Below, in pieces: positions 1 through 12,531 of a DNA stretch of 64,000 nt (positions are counted from its first letter, which is position 1; every line of letters begins with the position of its first letter). The notes beneath the pieces were generated by a model, which saw nothing but the letters and a program-made list of their open reading frames with translations, was not told the origin of the DNA and did not search any database. The position numbers were made by a program, and so were the translations under genes. Source of the stretch: Gavia stellata. Taxonomy: Eukaryota > Chordata > Aves > Gaviiformes > Gaviidae. The stretch covers positions 4,204,034 through 4,268,033 of the forward strand of contig NC_082618.1 in the NCBI RefSeq assembly GCF_030936135.1, in the 5' to 3' direction.

Positions 1-850
1 CAAGTGATTTCAAACCAAACCAGAAGGTGCCTGGGTTTTAAAGAGAGGCTGTAATAAGACGGCTTCCTGCCCAGGCAGATCCTCAACAGAAGATGAGATT
101 GCCGATTCCCCAGATGCAAAACATAGCAGTAGTTTGAAATCTGATCTCTGTTGTTACTCAGAAAGTCAAAACTAAATCTGATCAGGCAGTAATAACTGTT
201 TCCTCACGGTTACTTGAGATGATCAATAGTGCCCATAAAACCGTGGTGTAAGTTAGGTACATAGCGAAGTCGTACACATTTGTCACTGAGCTGTGAAAAA
301 TGAGACTGGTCACGTTTCATGATGTGTCTAGAAACTAGTCTGTGGCTCTGCTAGGTCTAGGCCCGGTTCTGGTTTCGCTTTTTATCCAACAGGCACATAA
401 AACTAAGGTATGAGGCAGAGCAGCTTTTCAAAGATAGCTTAATGGTGAAGTCAGGAGAAAATTATGTCAGTAAAACAATACTGTGCATAATGCGTTCAAG
501 CATTTATTTGAAATTTGCTTTTTAAAGCAAACAAAAAAAATAGCTGTTGGATCAGTGTAGGATATTTTGCTATTTCTGTTGTATTTAGGCAGGAAAGATG
601 ATGAGCAATGCAAGCGGCTGAGGGTCAGCTCTGTTGTACACATGGCTTGAGAAAATGATCTTGGTCGTTGCCTATCTGAACGCTCAACCACAATTTTTAC
701 CCACCGGGCACAGATCCAGTTGCCAGGACTGTTGACTCAGAAACAAAAGCCGTATGTGCACGAACCAAAGTAACAACAAGACAAGTAATAGCTGTGCGCG
801 AAGGAGACCCCATCAGATTGAAAAACCCACGCTGGCACTTCCATTTGCTG
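1..850. other. Intergenic sequence upstream of ANKFY1, no gene seen
   Basis: AT-rich, non-coding-looking sequence before the CpG island starts. The short open frames here have no recognisable protein similarity and no splice-site support. In human, UBE2G1 lies upstream of ANKFY1 in the same orientation, so this stretch could hold the tail of a UBE2G1 3' UTR. No UBE2G1 coding sequence and no plus-strand AATAAA was seen, so this cannot be shown. Confidence 0.5.
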
Positions 851-1430
851 TACCGGAGCTGGGCGAGCGGGAGAAGGCAGGCGTGGCTCTCGGGCTGTGC
901 TGAAGCCCCTGCACGACGGTGGCTCCCGGTGGAACCGCAGGCGGAGCGAAGGCCGCCCTCAGGGCCTGGCCCCGGGAGCCTTTTCCCTGCTGCGGGGCGG
1001 TTTTCTCCAGCATCTCCCAGCCCTCCAGCCCTGACGGTCGGCCTTGTGCTGCGAACGCGGCCATCGCGCGGTTCAACAGCCAACACGAGGCACCAGCAGG
1101 GATCATCCGGACAGGGCGCCTTATCTAAGGGGGGGCACAGAGCCCCCGGAGCGGTTAAAACCAGCCGCCGGCTGCCTGCTGCCGCTCCCAGGCAAAACGC
1201 CTCAGGCGCAGCGCCGCGGGCCGGAGGGCCGGGCCGCCTCCTGAGGGGACGGGCAGCACCGCCGGCCGCGGGGGGTGGGCCCGCCGGCTGGCTCCCAGAG
1301 GGCCGTTCCCTGGCTGAAGCGGGGAGGAGCCGCCGGTATAAAGCGGCGCGGTGCGAACCCCGAGCCGGCGCGCCCGGGGCTCCCGCTGAGAGCAGGCGGC
1401 TGCCCGAGCGGGGGGCGGGTGCCGCGCTGG

Positions 1431-1440
1431 TCTCGCGAGA
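1431..1440. promoter_or_regulatory. TCTCGCGAGA palindrome, copy 1
   Basis: Perfect 10-bp palindrome. This motif is established as a CpG-island promoter element bound by BANP when unmethylated, and was earlier linked to ZBTB33/Kaiso. It lies 71 bp upstream of the ANKFY1 start codon. Confidence 0.75.
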
Positions 1441-1480
1441 GCAGCGGGCTCGGGCGGTGGGGCGGGTGGCGGCTCTCGCC

Positions 1481-1490
1481 TCTCGCGAGA
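1481..1490. promoter_or_regulatory. TCTCGCGAGA palindrome, copy 2
   Basis: Second perfect copy of the same 10-bp palindrome, starting exactly 50 bp after the first and ending 20 bp before the ANKFY1 start codon. Two exact copies at this spacing support a real BANP-type element. Confidence 0.75.
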
Positions 1491-1510
1491 GCTGTGGCCG
1501 CGGACCCAAC

Positions 1511-4500
1511 ATGGCGGAAGGTAAGGGGGGGAGCCCGGGCGAGGGGCCGGGCGGGGCCGCGGCCGCCGGGCGCACGGGGAGTGCTGCAGGCTGGGCTGGC
1601 GTCTCCGCTTGCAGGGGGCCGGGGGCAGCCCCCATGTGGGGCTGCTGCTGCTCCCCGATGTGGGACAGGGTCGGCCCTGCCCGCGGCGGGTGGGGCAGGC
1701 CGCCCCCGAGGTGAACGTGAAATGGCGGGGGGGACCCCTCTGCCCTGCCCGGGGCCGCGGGCTAACAGTCCCGAGGATAGGGCGGGTCTGGCACGGGCGC
1801 CTTTCCCCCTCAGGAGGGGGATTTTCGGGGTAGTTATGGCTTCGGGCCGCTGTGGGTGGTGGGGAGCCCGCCGGGACATCCCACCGACCCCCTCCCCGCA
1901 CTTCGCCCGTCAGGCGGGAGCTGCGGTGGGTGATGCCGTCTGCCCCGGGGCTGCCGGGCTGAGGAGAGCCCGGCGCGGTCTGTTGGGAGTCGCTGCGGGC
2001 GGCGGCTTTTCTTGGAGTAAGGCGGAGAGGCTGTGCTGCAGCCTCCTGGTAACTGCTGGGAGTCCTTTTGTCAAACTTGGGCTCTGATGAGATCTGCAGG
2101 ACTCCTAGACTGCTTTTGTTTTGCTTGGAGGCTATCAATTACCCCATTTCGAAATTAATTTAACTGAGGTAATGTGATTTGAAAAAACACTAGGATCTTT
2201 ACAGTCCTACTCCTTTCTGCGAGACAGAAGCTTCCCCTTTTCCTCCCTGGAGGAAACTGAGTCGGCAAACTGAGCTAAAATGCCCCAAGTTACAAAGGAA
2301 ATGAAGGCTCCAACTTCCAGTCTTAAAAGCACAGCCTTCAGCTCTGGAAGTGCAACTCTCAGGCATTGGTAGAATTTTAAAACCACTTGTGGAAGATTAA
2401 CTAGGATGTAGCAGATGCTGATCTGGCAGAGGATGCTGTAGTCAAGCTGGTTTAATAAATCCATAGAGCAACTCCTAACTTTGTGTGCTGAAATACCACT
2501 GTTTCATATTCAGCTGACCAGCCTCTTAGGCTTGCTTTTTAAGCCTTTGTGACCCCTTTCTGGTGGGCACTAGATGTCAAAGATGTCTTCAGGTGGTGAA
2601 ACTTTGCCCACTGAGATGCTCAAGGATCTGAGGCTGTGGTTCAGGGTCCTGCTCTGCGGAATGAAACTGCAGTTGATGCAAGCCCTCTTCCAGACATCTG
2701 TACTTCTCAAAGATTCTTCCCTAATACAAGTAATTCTCTGATCTTTTGGCTAAAGAAAGCACATGATCAATGAGTGATTCTGCATGAACAGGAGTAATAA
2801 GCTGGAGTTGTAGCTCTCCCCACCCAATTCTCTAGAATATCTGAGTGGAGGGGCTCATTTTGTCCCTTCAAACAAAGTACCCATCTGCAGCAATACTTCT
2901 CTAGTTAAGAACCGATGGTATTGGAGAACCAGCTGAAAAGTGAAGGCTTATTAAGGAAGAGAGCTTGTCAAACTGTGGTCAGCTCAGAAGCTGAGTGCTT
3001 TTTCTTGTGGACGTGTTGCTTCTGTGTGCAGAAGTCCTGAATTGGATTTATTGCAATTACTAGCTACAGACTGACTGAACAGTTTATAAACACAAGAGCT
3101 GAGCTTGCTTTTGTAGTTTCTGTAAGAGTTCTGTACCACTAATACCAGAGGATACTAGGTTACGTGCAGGCATGGGTAAAAATTGTTGGATTAATGTTTG
3201 AGTCTAGAGCAGCAGGAAGTGTGCTGTAGTACTTTGGGGTGGTTGTCAGGGTAAAGATCATAAGTGTGCAAAAATGAGGAGGAACTTGCACAGCCCTGGG
3301 GAGACGGGAGTCAGTGTGGAGCAGTGAACGAAGGACCTGACTCGATGGAGTAAGGAAATAATATATTTTTCTGAAATACTTCACTCAGGTCCACTTCATA
3401 AAGCTTATCCATATTGCTTCTGTGACGGCGCTTGATGAGTGGGATGGGCGGTGTAATGGATTCCACTAGACCCTCCCTCTAGTTTTTGGTACATGCTATC
3501 TGTCACCCCATTGCTTGTTGCCTCCCTGCTTATCTCTTTGGATTCGGCTATCTAGTTGTTTTCGAGTACTTTTGTGCCTTCTCCTATAAGAAAATGACAG
3601 TAGCCTTTTCTGAAGTCCTCTTTAAAGTCTTTGATATGGAACATGACTGCTGTCAGTTCATGAGTTGCTAGTCTGGCTGCCAGAAATCTGTTAACAAACA
3701 TTGCTTTTATTTTCTTGTCTAGCCATCTGTTAACTCTATACCTGGACTATCAACTCAAAAAAGGAGTCACTTTGTGTACATCTCTCTGCTGAACTCAGGC
3801 ATCCTGTTCACTGATGCATGTGAATTCATGTTTAGCCAGAGACTTAGTGGTGTTTTCCACTAAGGTTGTCTTTTCAGTGTCTTGATGCAAGGATCTTCAT
3901 TAGATGTGTGTATGCATGCAGTAACTGTACATTATACTTGGGAGACAGTCAGATGAATGGTCATACATAATGTGGACTGGCAATAATATGTGCTCTGGCT
4001 CTATCATTGCTAGTTTGAAGATACAATGGTCATTTTACATTGTTTTTTAAAAAGGGCTGAGACTTCTCCCCCCTTCCAAAATTGAGGACTGTAAATAGTA
4101 AACCTGGAATTGCAGTGCTACTTGTTTAAATAGAGGTGGTGCTTCTACCTGGGATTGAGCAGGTTCCACTTTTGAAGCAATTCTTATTTTACGTGATTCT
4201 CTTATTAACTCTTTAAATGAACAGCATACAGGGAAAACTTGAGGCTTTGCTCTTTTGCAGTGAATGTTGGTTAACTGGACATTGAGGACTGTCTTGAATG
4301 TGCACCTGAAGTGTGCTGTAAGATCAAATATTGTCTGCAAGTGTGCAGTAGTAGCTACCACATGTTGTGTGCATGTTGTCATGTATAGAATCGGAGGAGC
4401 TCTTACTTGACAGCTGTTGTAATTGTTACAGCAAGTAGGTACCTACCAGTCCCTCTCACTGAGGTTACAGGCAGTGCATGCTGTCAATCAGAAAACAAGA

Positions 4501-7500
4501 TTTCTCAAAGCTTCAGTTCTTCCAGGTACTTTCACTGCCAGTAGTGATTGTCTTGGATTGCCCTGGAAGCAGCAGTCACAAGCTTCATTGTCGGTTATGC
4601 ATGAACCTTAAGCAACAGCTGTTTGAGGGTTTAAGGTAGTTCTGCATTGTGTCCTACTGGGTTCATTGTGTCCTTCTAGTTCTGGGAACACTGAAACTGT
4701 GTTTGTCTTTAGATAGAAAGACTAGAGCAGAATTTCAAACCCTCTTTGAGGGTTGGTGTAACATTGGTAGCACAATTTTGAAATCATAGTATGTTTCAAT
4801 AGAATAGGGAAAGTATCCCAAAGGAGATGATACTATTAACTTTTAAAGGATAGAGCTAAATAAATGGCTGTTGGAGGAAGTACACTGCCAAACCTGCTTA
4901 AGTAGTATTAACTGAGGAGTAAAATAGGGTAAATTTACCTTCTGTTTATCCATTACAGTAGTTGTTAAGTTAAAAGACTTATGAGGGAGCATTTGCTGCA
5001 GCAGTCCGTAGAGGAAAGAGTAAATGAGGCATTCTGTCTGCAGCTGAGCTAGAGAAGGATGCTCTGCTCTGGGGACCCGTGTTGGAGCAAGGCCAAGGTC
5101 AGCTATGCTGTTGAACTTTTCTACAGAAGCAAGAAGAAAACACTGGTCCATAGAGCTCAGTTTCTCGTTGTTTGTAGTAGTGACTTCCATTTAGTAAATA
5201 TTTGAGGAAAAATTGTTGAACAGTGAATTCCTGGCTGTTAGGGAAGAATCTTGTAGGAACTTTCCCACTTAAAATCATTGGTTAGCTTCCAAATTTCTCC
5301 TCCCTGCCCCCTCTTGTTTTAGGACTGGTTTTGGATGTGTACCTTATTTGGAAAATCAACTTAATGATGTGGTGGGGGGAAAATAATCAATTAAGCACAA
5401 CGATGGCTACATGTGCTTTGTGCAGCTGATCCATAAATAAATGTTCATAAGTTGGATTGTTTTTAAGCACCTGTACAGATGTTTCCTTCCAGCAGTGAAG
5501 TAGAGGTTTTTCCTATGGGTGGCCTGGGTTGAGTTCAGTGAACTAACTTACCACAGCATATTGTGGAGTGACTGTTTAAGTGTGGTGGAAAGGCAGGTTC
5601 TGCAACAGGATGGAAATAATTGATCAGGGATCAGATTCCCAGGTTGCTGTGCTACTCCTGAACTGAAGCAGCTACCATAGACCTGACTCTGCCTTGTCAG
5701 TGCAGTGCCTCCAATGGAGGAGTGTGTGTGTGCCAATAGTAAGTAGAGCTTTATATATTTTTGACTGGCCTTTAGAAACGTAGATTCTGGGGAGAATCTG
5801 TTTTACACTGTGGCCATTTCTTAGTTTCTTAGCTGACCATGTGAGGAGTTCTAGACAGGTCAGTTAAGTACTCTGAGGTACATACGGTACTGTCACAAGT
5901 GTTCTAATGCTCACTTGTTGATGCCTCAGCTGTAAAATCAAACAGCAGCTTACCTAAACTGAACAAATGGGTGACAACTAAACAATTAGTCCTCTACCCC
6001 ACCATAATTCCTACAGTCATGGACTACCATGGTTTTAGAAAGCTTATGGCATTCCTGGCTGGACAGGATTTAGAACTTTGTTTATAGGGGGCTTCTGTCA
6101 CTGTGTTCTGAGGATTTTCCATGTGTTTATGGCTAGCAGTGATATAAAATAAAAGGCTTAATATTGGAGGTGAGATGCTCAAGTAGTGGCACAGGAGGGA
6201 CTCTTACTGGAGTGTCCCATGATTAAACTAGATGTGTGATGTGCTCTTAGAGTTAAGTTACCGTCGGGTGCAAAACAAAGGTGTGCAATGTTTCAGCCTT
6301 GTAGTAACACTGTGTGCCTCTGCAGAGGAGGTGGCCAAGCTGGAAAAGCACCTGATGCTTCTCCGCCAGGAGTATGTAAAGCTGCAGAAGAAACTAGCTG
6401 ATACAGAAAGGAGATGCAATCTTCTGGCTGCCCAGGCTAACCAAGACAATGCCAGTGACACCTTCATCAGTCGACTTCTTGCCATTGTAGCTGAACTCTA
6501 TCAGCAGGAGCAGTACAGGTAAGAAATCCCTCTTTGGGGAAAGGGGCATTACAGGAACCTTAACTTTATTGACTACAGTAGGTACTAGTCTTAGACAAGG
6601 AAAATTCTTTCTCTGCTGCCTGGTATGAATAGGGTCCTCAGGTGCAATTGGAGTTGGAAGAGCATGCTAAGATCAGGTAGCATACTTAATCCAATTCTTG
6701 AATCAAGACCTCTAAGTAGAATTTTATCTCTGAGACATTTAAGACAAGTTTAAAGAAAACTGACCATTTTCACTGTCAGCAGCAAAGCTCCCTTTGAACA
6801 GAAGTAATTCTAAACTGATCTGTGCCTAATTGATGGATTAATTACACAATGTATCTTCTAACAGCTGGAAAGCCCTCCTTTCTTGAAAGGATATGTCCTT
6901 GAAACAAGTTCTGTACTCCTGTTGTGTGTAAAGAAGCCTGATTAAATTGGCTTATTTGATTGTGTGATGTAACAGGTCTTATACAGTGATATGTGACTTA
7001 GTGGTTTAAATGATATTGTATCTTTGAATCTCAACACAAAATTAGGTTTAATGGTTTCTTTTCCATAGGCACATTAAGGATCACCTTCAGTATTCTAGAT
7101 CCCTTAACTGATTTAGTTCTGAGACCACAATGACACTTACCAATTTCTTTGCTATTGCTGAAAGCAATGCCAATATAGTGCAGGAGTTCAGTCACGTAAA
7201 GGGAAAAGATGTAGTTTTGATTAAAATTTCCTTCCCCTAACATCTCTTCGTGATCCTCCCTGAGAAAAGGCTCTGTGCCTGGCAAGAACTTGTTATAGAA
7301 TGCTGGGTAAAAGATTTATTAGGTAGCATATATCAGAAGAGCTGGATCACTTAATTTCTGTTCAGCTTTTGAGTTTTAAAGGCATAGAATCGTGGTCTAG
7401 TCATAAAAACAGAAAGGAAGCCAGTCCTAATGCAAGTTTTGCTAAGTAACATCTCTGTATTTTGTACTTAAGTTTATACTAGTGCTTTGGTTTAGAAAAT

Positions 7501-10500
7501 GGTCTGGAAAATACACCTACACAGTCAGAACATTTACAAGCTATGAGATTTTAAAATAAACAGGGCAGGTACAAAGGATAACCTGGTATTAAAGGGGTCA
7601 GAATGAAATCAAAGTGTTCTTGACAGCTGGTCTCCTGGGAACTGGGGATTCTTGGAGTCTGCCTTGTACTCAGACTACTGTCAACTATCGTTTGTTCTCT
7701 TGCTGGTCTTGCCTGAAACCATTGGTGCTTAGCTGACAGTATTAGTATGGACACTGCAACGTAAATATTTTAACTTGAAGATGGTTGGATTTTCTTATCT
7801 TCTACAATAGTTCCCTTGCGGTTTATTCTGAAATGGTTGAAAAAAAAGTAAAAACCAAACACTTTAAATACTACTGACTCATTGCATTTCTCCCTAGAAA
7901 AATAAGAATTGTGCCAATTGGCAACATGTTCTACTTATCAAAACACATATAATTGGTTGTCTTGAACAACTTGAACCTAAATGTGGATACCAGGACATAG
8001 ATACTATGGAGATGCTGAATCCATATGTATCTCATAAGCACAGGGGAAGCCTGCATTATACATGTATATGCTTTTTTTTTCTCTTTATCAGTGATCTGAA
8101 GATAAAGGTTGGGGACAAGCACATTAGTGCTCACAAATTTGTCTTGGCGGCACGCAGTGATACTTGGAGTCTTGCCAGCCTTGCCTCAACAGAGGAGCTG
8201 GATCTGTCAGGTCAGTCATAGCTTAGTAATATATGATGCTACGATTGTCTTTAGGATGACTGAAAGGGCCTGTTGGGAAAAGGTTACTTATGTACCTTTC
8301 AGACTACTGCTGTCCATAAAAAGTGGTGCTTAATCCCTTAATTATGGAACTCTTGTCTCTGAAACATGGCAGTACGCTTGTGAACTTGGTGCTAGTTAAA
8401 TCAATAACCTACCTTCTTTCTCTAATGAACAGGGGTTGAGAATGGTGGTCTGTTTGTCTTTTCTAGAGTCAACTAAACATAATGAAAAACAAATCTATAT
8501 GGAGGAGCTTGACTTCTTCCTTTCTAAGGACAGGGCTTTTTGAGGTAGTGTGCATAATTTGTCTGAAGTGTGTCATGGAAATACCTTGCTTCTTGTTAAC
8601 ATAGTGTGTGTGGGGGAAGTGAATACAAATAGTGATGTGTTATTAAAAAGTTATTTGCTTTGGCACTTTACCTTTGCAAAATAGGTGAGGAAGAGACGTT
8701 TTCTAAAAGACAGTGTTCTAAAAGACCGTGTTTTGTTCTGCTGTAGCTGTTTCTTGCATGTGCTTACACTGGCCAGTATTTCTGCAGATTGAACCTCTTG
8801 ACAGACTTTTCTTCTGTACGTAACAGTATAGAAGAGTTATACAATTAATTTGTGAGCAATAAAAACAGGCATGAAATTGAGCAGGTTTGCTGGCTGGCAT
8901 TTTGAATATTAAGCATTGGCCTCGTTTTATGCACTTCATCTTATCATGAATCCTAAGTGCAGACAAACTGGAAAGAAGCAAGTCACAGCAAGCTAGTTTT
9001 ATGAGACAGCATAGGCTTTCTAGCATAAGGATTCATGGGTCTTTCTGCAGCCACAAGAAAACAGATGCCAAGGAGTTTTTAAATTGAGTGGCTATGCTAA
9101 CAGAAGGTTATTACCAAAAAGCTCTTATGTTAATTGTAGTTTTGTTGCAAGTGGCAGTCCATAGCATTTCTAGCTCCACATTTAAGCTAGTCTGAGAATC
9201 TCAGATGTAACTGCAGTCTTGCATGTTTAACAATGCAAACAATTCCTATTATAGAACAAAGCTTAAAATAAGTGCTAGTAAGTGATACTTTCCACTGTGT
9301 AAAACAGAATTTTTTAGAAAAATTGATAAATGGCATAAGGATTAGGTTATGAAATAGTTATAGCAAGCAACAAGCTGTTCCCTAAAGTCTGTCATGGTTT
9401 TCTTAGGAACTTGCAAGTTAAGATTGCCTGAATCCTAACTTCAAAATACAGGCAGCATTTAAAATTGGGTGTTTTCAGAGTTCATGTAATCTGCAGAATT
9501 TTCTGCTCTTTAAGAAGGGTAGAAAGATATGAACACAGATTCTCTTGTCGGGAGGGAGAAAATGAACTGTTAGCTCTGCCAAGGCAGAGCTGATTACAGC
9601 TCAAGTAGGTTTTCTGATTACTACAAGTTTGGCAAAAGATTTGGCCTTACTAGAACCTTCTGTTTCTTAGGAGGCAGTCTACATGCTATGCCCAGTACTC
9701 TCTGGTACTCTGCAAATAATCTGGAGAAACCCTCTGTGTAAAAGATGTTTTAGGATGGGTATTTGAGTGTCTTAAACATACCTGGTTTTGTTTTAAAAAC
9801 AAACAAAGCAGCTTAAGGGACTAATGTTATTTTTCTAAATGAATGGTATTTTTTTGTTGTAATTGGTCTGATTACGTTGTGGAGTAATTGTCACCTACAT
9901 CCTTGTAAATAGGATTGTCACTATGCTTCTGACCAGGTGAGAAAGGTCCCTGGCCATTGGGCTTATGTATCTTCTGTCCTGTGGTGCAGGCTTCTATTTT
10001 TCTTGCTGTGTAAAAACAGTAGGCTTGTGACAGTGTTGTAAACACCTGTAATCTAACCAACTTCTGAAACTGACTCCTTTGAACCTTTCCTAGAAATGGT
10101 TCCCAGCAGTTTTAAGTACTCTGTAGTCTTTACCAAGGTGTAAGTACCTTTATTGGAATACAACAGTTACTACACAGAATGGCCATGCTAGTTCATGTAA
10201 TGTGCCTAGACTGAAAATGTATGGTGTTACGAGTGCATCTGTAGTTGTGAGAGTTCAATACATATATTGAACGCAACCGGACTTGTAACACAGACAATTG
10301 GGCATCACTCAGAATCTAAGCCTAGCCTCCCCCAGCCCCTCAGATATCTGAGGACAAGCTGGAATGCAAGGGGGTTTATTTTCTGCCAAATTGCTCTGCC
10401 CTTTAATGCAACAATAACATAACTGTAATATAAAAGAGGGAGGATTCTTAAATTGAAAAAGGGGATTTGAGTTTGTCAAATGTAGATGTGGATTTAGCCA

Positions 10501-12531
10501 TATGTGAGGGACCAGAGACTTTAAAGGGGCATCACTGGCCCCTAAATATGCGGTATTTGTCTAGCAGATAGAGATGTTATAGGACTCTCTGCATTCTGCA
10601 CAATGTTCCCATGGAAAAAAGGTTTTCCTGCTTCTTGCCAGCATTGTTACTAGTTTCAACTTCTGACCAGTTTTGCTTCTGTTGTGACGTTTTGATTGAA
10701 CTAAAGCAGTACAGTTTCAATGAGGCTGTATCTTTTTTTCATGGTAACTGTGACTTTAACAGTCAGAGGAATAACAACTACTTGAATAAGCAATTGTTCT
10801 TTGGGTATTCTATTAATCCCTGTTGCTCCCTGTACCAGATGCTGACCCAGAGGTAACCATGGCAATGCTGCGGTGGATCTACACAGATGAACTTGAGCTA
10901 AGAGAAGATGATATCTTTTTGACAGAGCTCATGAAACTAGCTAATAAATTTCAGCTCCAGCTGCTTAGGGAAAGGTGAGTCTTAGTAAATACAGTGAATC
11001 TTCTTGAACTTTTCAACCTTGTTTGAGTAGAAATAAGATGATAGCTTCTGGCAATTGCATAAAATTTTGCTTTTTCGAAGTCTTGAGGTTTTCGGTAATA
11101 CAGCATGACATTCAGTTGATCACAGGAAATGGAGCCTTGTACTATAGTTAAACTGTAGCAGTTTTTCTCATAGCTTTTATGTTTACTTTCCAGTTCCTCT
11201 CCTAGTCAAACTAATAAACCTAATTTGGCATTAAGAGGAAGTAGAGATCAGTATGTTAGTAACAAGCTCTGGGGAGTTGCAAGAAAGGAATTGTTAAAGA
11301 GAATGCTAGGAAGAGTCGATGGTGGGTAGCCTGCAGTATTAAAATACCACAGGTGAAAAATTTTTAACTTAAATAGCTGTTCTTCTGTGCATCTTGGTGG
11401 CAACTTTTTTTCATAAAGAAGGTTAATATAACAGTACAATGCTTTGCCATTTTGAGGAGGTTATAACAATGTAGTCCTTACTTAAATGGTGTAATCTTGA
11501 ACGTATAGAGTGCTCTAAATAACCATTTAGAGTTGGGGAGAAGCCTGAACGTACAAATTGAAACCTCTTCAAGTTTTGTACGATTTTGAAGCCTTGAATT
11601 TAGTCAAAGATAAAGCACTCTTTGATATAAAAATCTTTTGCCCAAGGGGTGTTTGGGGCTGTAGCAGTACATGGGGCTCATAATCTATGAGTTAAGTGTG
11701 ACTTAAGGTGAAGCAAACTAAATTGCTGTCAGTTCTTCTGACCAGGGAAGTTGACGTCTGTAAGGCCAATGCTAAAACTGCCTTCAAGCTTTGTATCAGC
11801 CTAAAACTGTCTTCATGTTGTACTACCTAAACATTCCTCAGCTGTTGTCTGGTCATGGTAGTCTAGTGACCAGTCCATGTACAGTGTGCTGCTAGTAATT
11901 ATTAGATGTCTTGGTAGGTATCTGCACCTGGAGACAAGTAGTTCCATTTTTTGGTCTTAATATCTGCTTGGAGATCACTGGCATGTTTAACTTCACCTTC
12001 ATTTTGAGCTACTTGGATTTTCTTCCCATAAACTCAAACTAATAGCTTCACACCTATAAAGATTAGGTGGATCTGCTGTTAAAGCTTATCCCTTCTCTTT
12101 CTTAAACAAATAGCTGTATTTGGCATGCCTTTTTCTAACTTTGGCACAAAAGCTGCTTGTGATCACTGTAGTACTTGTAAAGATAGATGTTCTCACTACT
12201 TCATAACAGTGAATGAACTGCAGTTTGTTCCCTTGGGAGAACTAGGATGTCTGTCTCCAGTGGCAGGCTCCTGCAGTGTGTGGTGTTATCATGGGATGGA
12301 CTCTAATAGGAGTCTGCTCTTATGGAAACTGTCTTACAGGGCTTCTGATTAAAGTATGTTTGTGCTGCTTAGCCTTATACTGAACACTGGCTTTCTTATT
12401 TTGACAGATGTGAAAAAGGAGTTATGTCACTCGTTAATGTCAGGAACTGCATTCGTTTCTATCAAACTGCTGAGGAGCTGAATGCTAGCACTCTTCTGAA
12501 CTATTGTGCTGAGATAATTGCTAGTCACTGG
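1511..12531 (+). other. ANKFY1: ANKFY1 exons 1-5: N-terminal coiled coil and BTB region
   Basis: Exon 1 supplies only 10 coding nt. Exon 2 (6326-6518) encodes a heptad-like Leu/Lys/Glu helix over about residues 4-35. Exons 3 and 4 (8092-8210, 10839-10974) encode the BTB/POZ fold from about residue 68, recognisable by DLKIKVGDKHISAHKFVLAA and the following W-x-L and ELMKLANKFQL segments. Exon 5 (12408-12531) continues into a BACK-like helical region (CEKGVMSLVNVRNCIRFY). BTB domains usually mediate dimerisation; what this one does in Rabankyrin-5 is less clear. Confidence 0.9.

Larger units (their letters stand above)
850..2050 (+). promoter_or_regulatory. ANKFY1: CpG island and promoter of ANKFY1
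   Basis: GC composition and CpG density rise sharply at about 850 and fall again by about 2050, spanning the first coding exon at 1511-1520. Within it are a TATAAAG string at 1337-1343, two exact TCTCGCGAGA palindromes at 1431-1440 and 1481-1490, several GGGCGG-type Sp1 sites, and an AACATGGCGG YY1-like element that contains the start codon. This is the usual make-up of a housekeeping CpG-island promoter. The transcription start cannot be fixed from sequence; it probably lies between about 1365 and 1500. The many long open frames on both strands here come from high GC content and few stop codons. Confidence 0.85.

Noticed and set aside
1337-1343. TATAAAG as a TATA box for ANKFY1
   Set aside because: Possible, but CpG-island housekeeping promoters usually lack a functional TATA box and no start site is known, so it is only mentioned in the promoter entry.
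697-2138. Several long open frames on both strands around the ANKFY1 start (up to about 330 codons)
   Set aside because: They lie in a CpG island where stops are rare, are Pro/Ala/Arg/Gly-rich in every frame, overlap one another, and show no family resemblance.
8698-8733. Two adjacent copies of a roughly 15-bp TTCTAAAAGAC-type unit
   Set aside because: Too short and only two copies; likely a local slippage duplication of no consequence.
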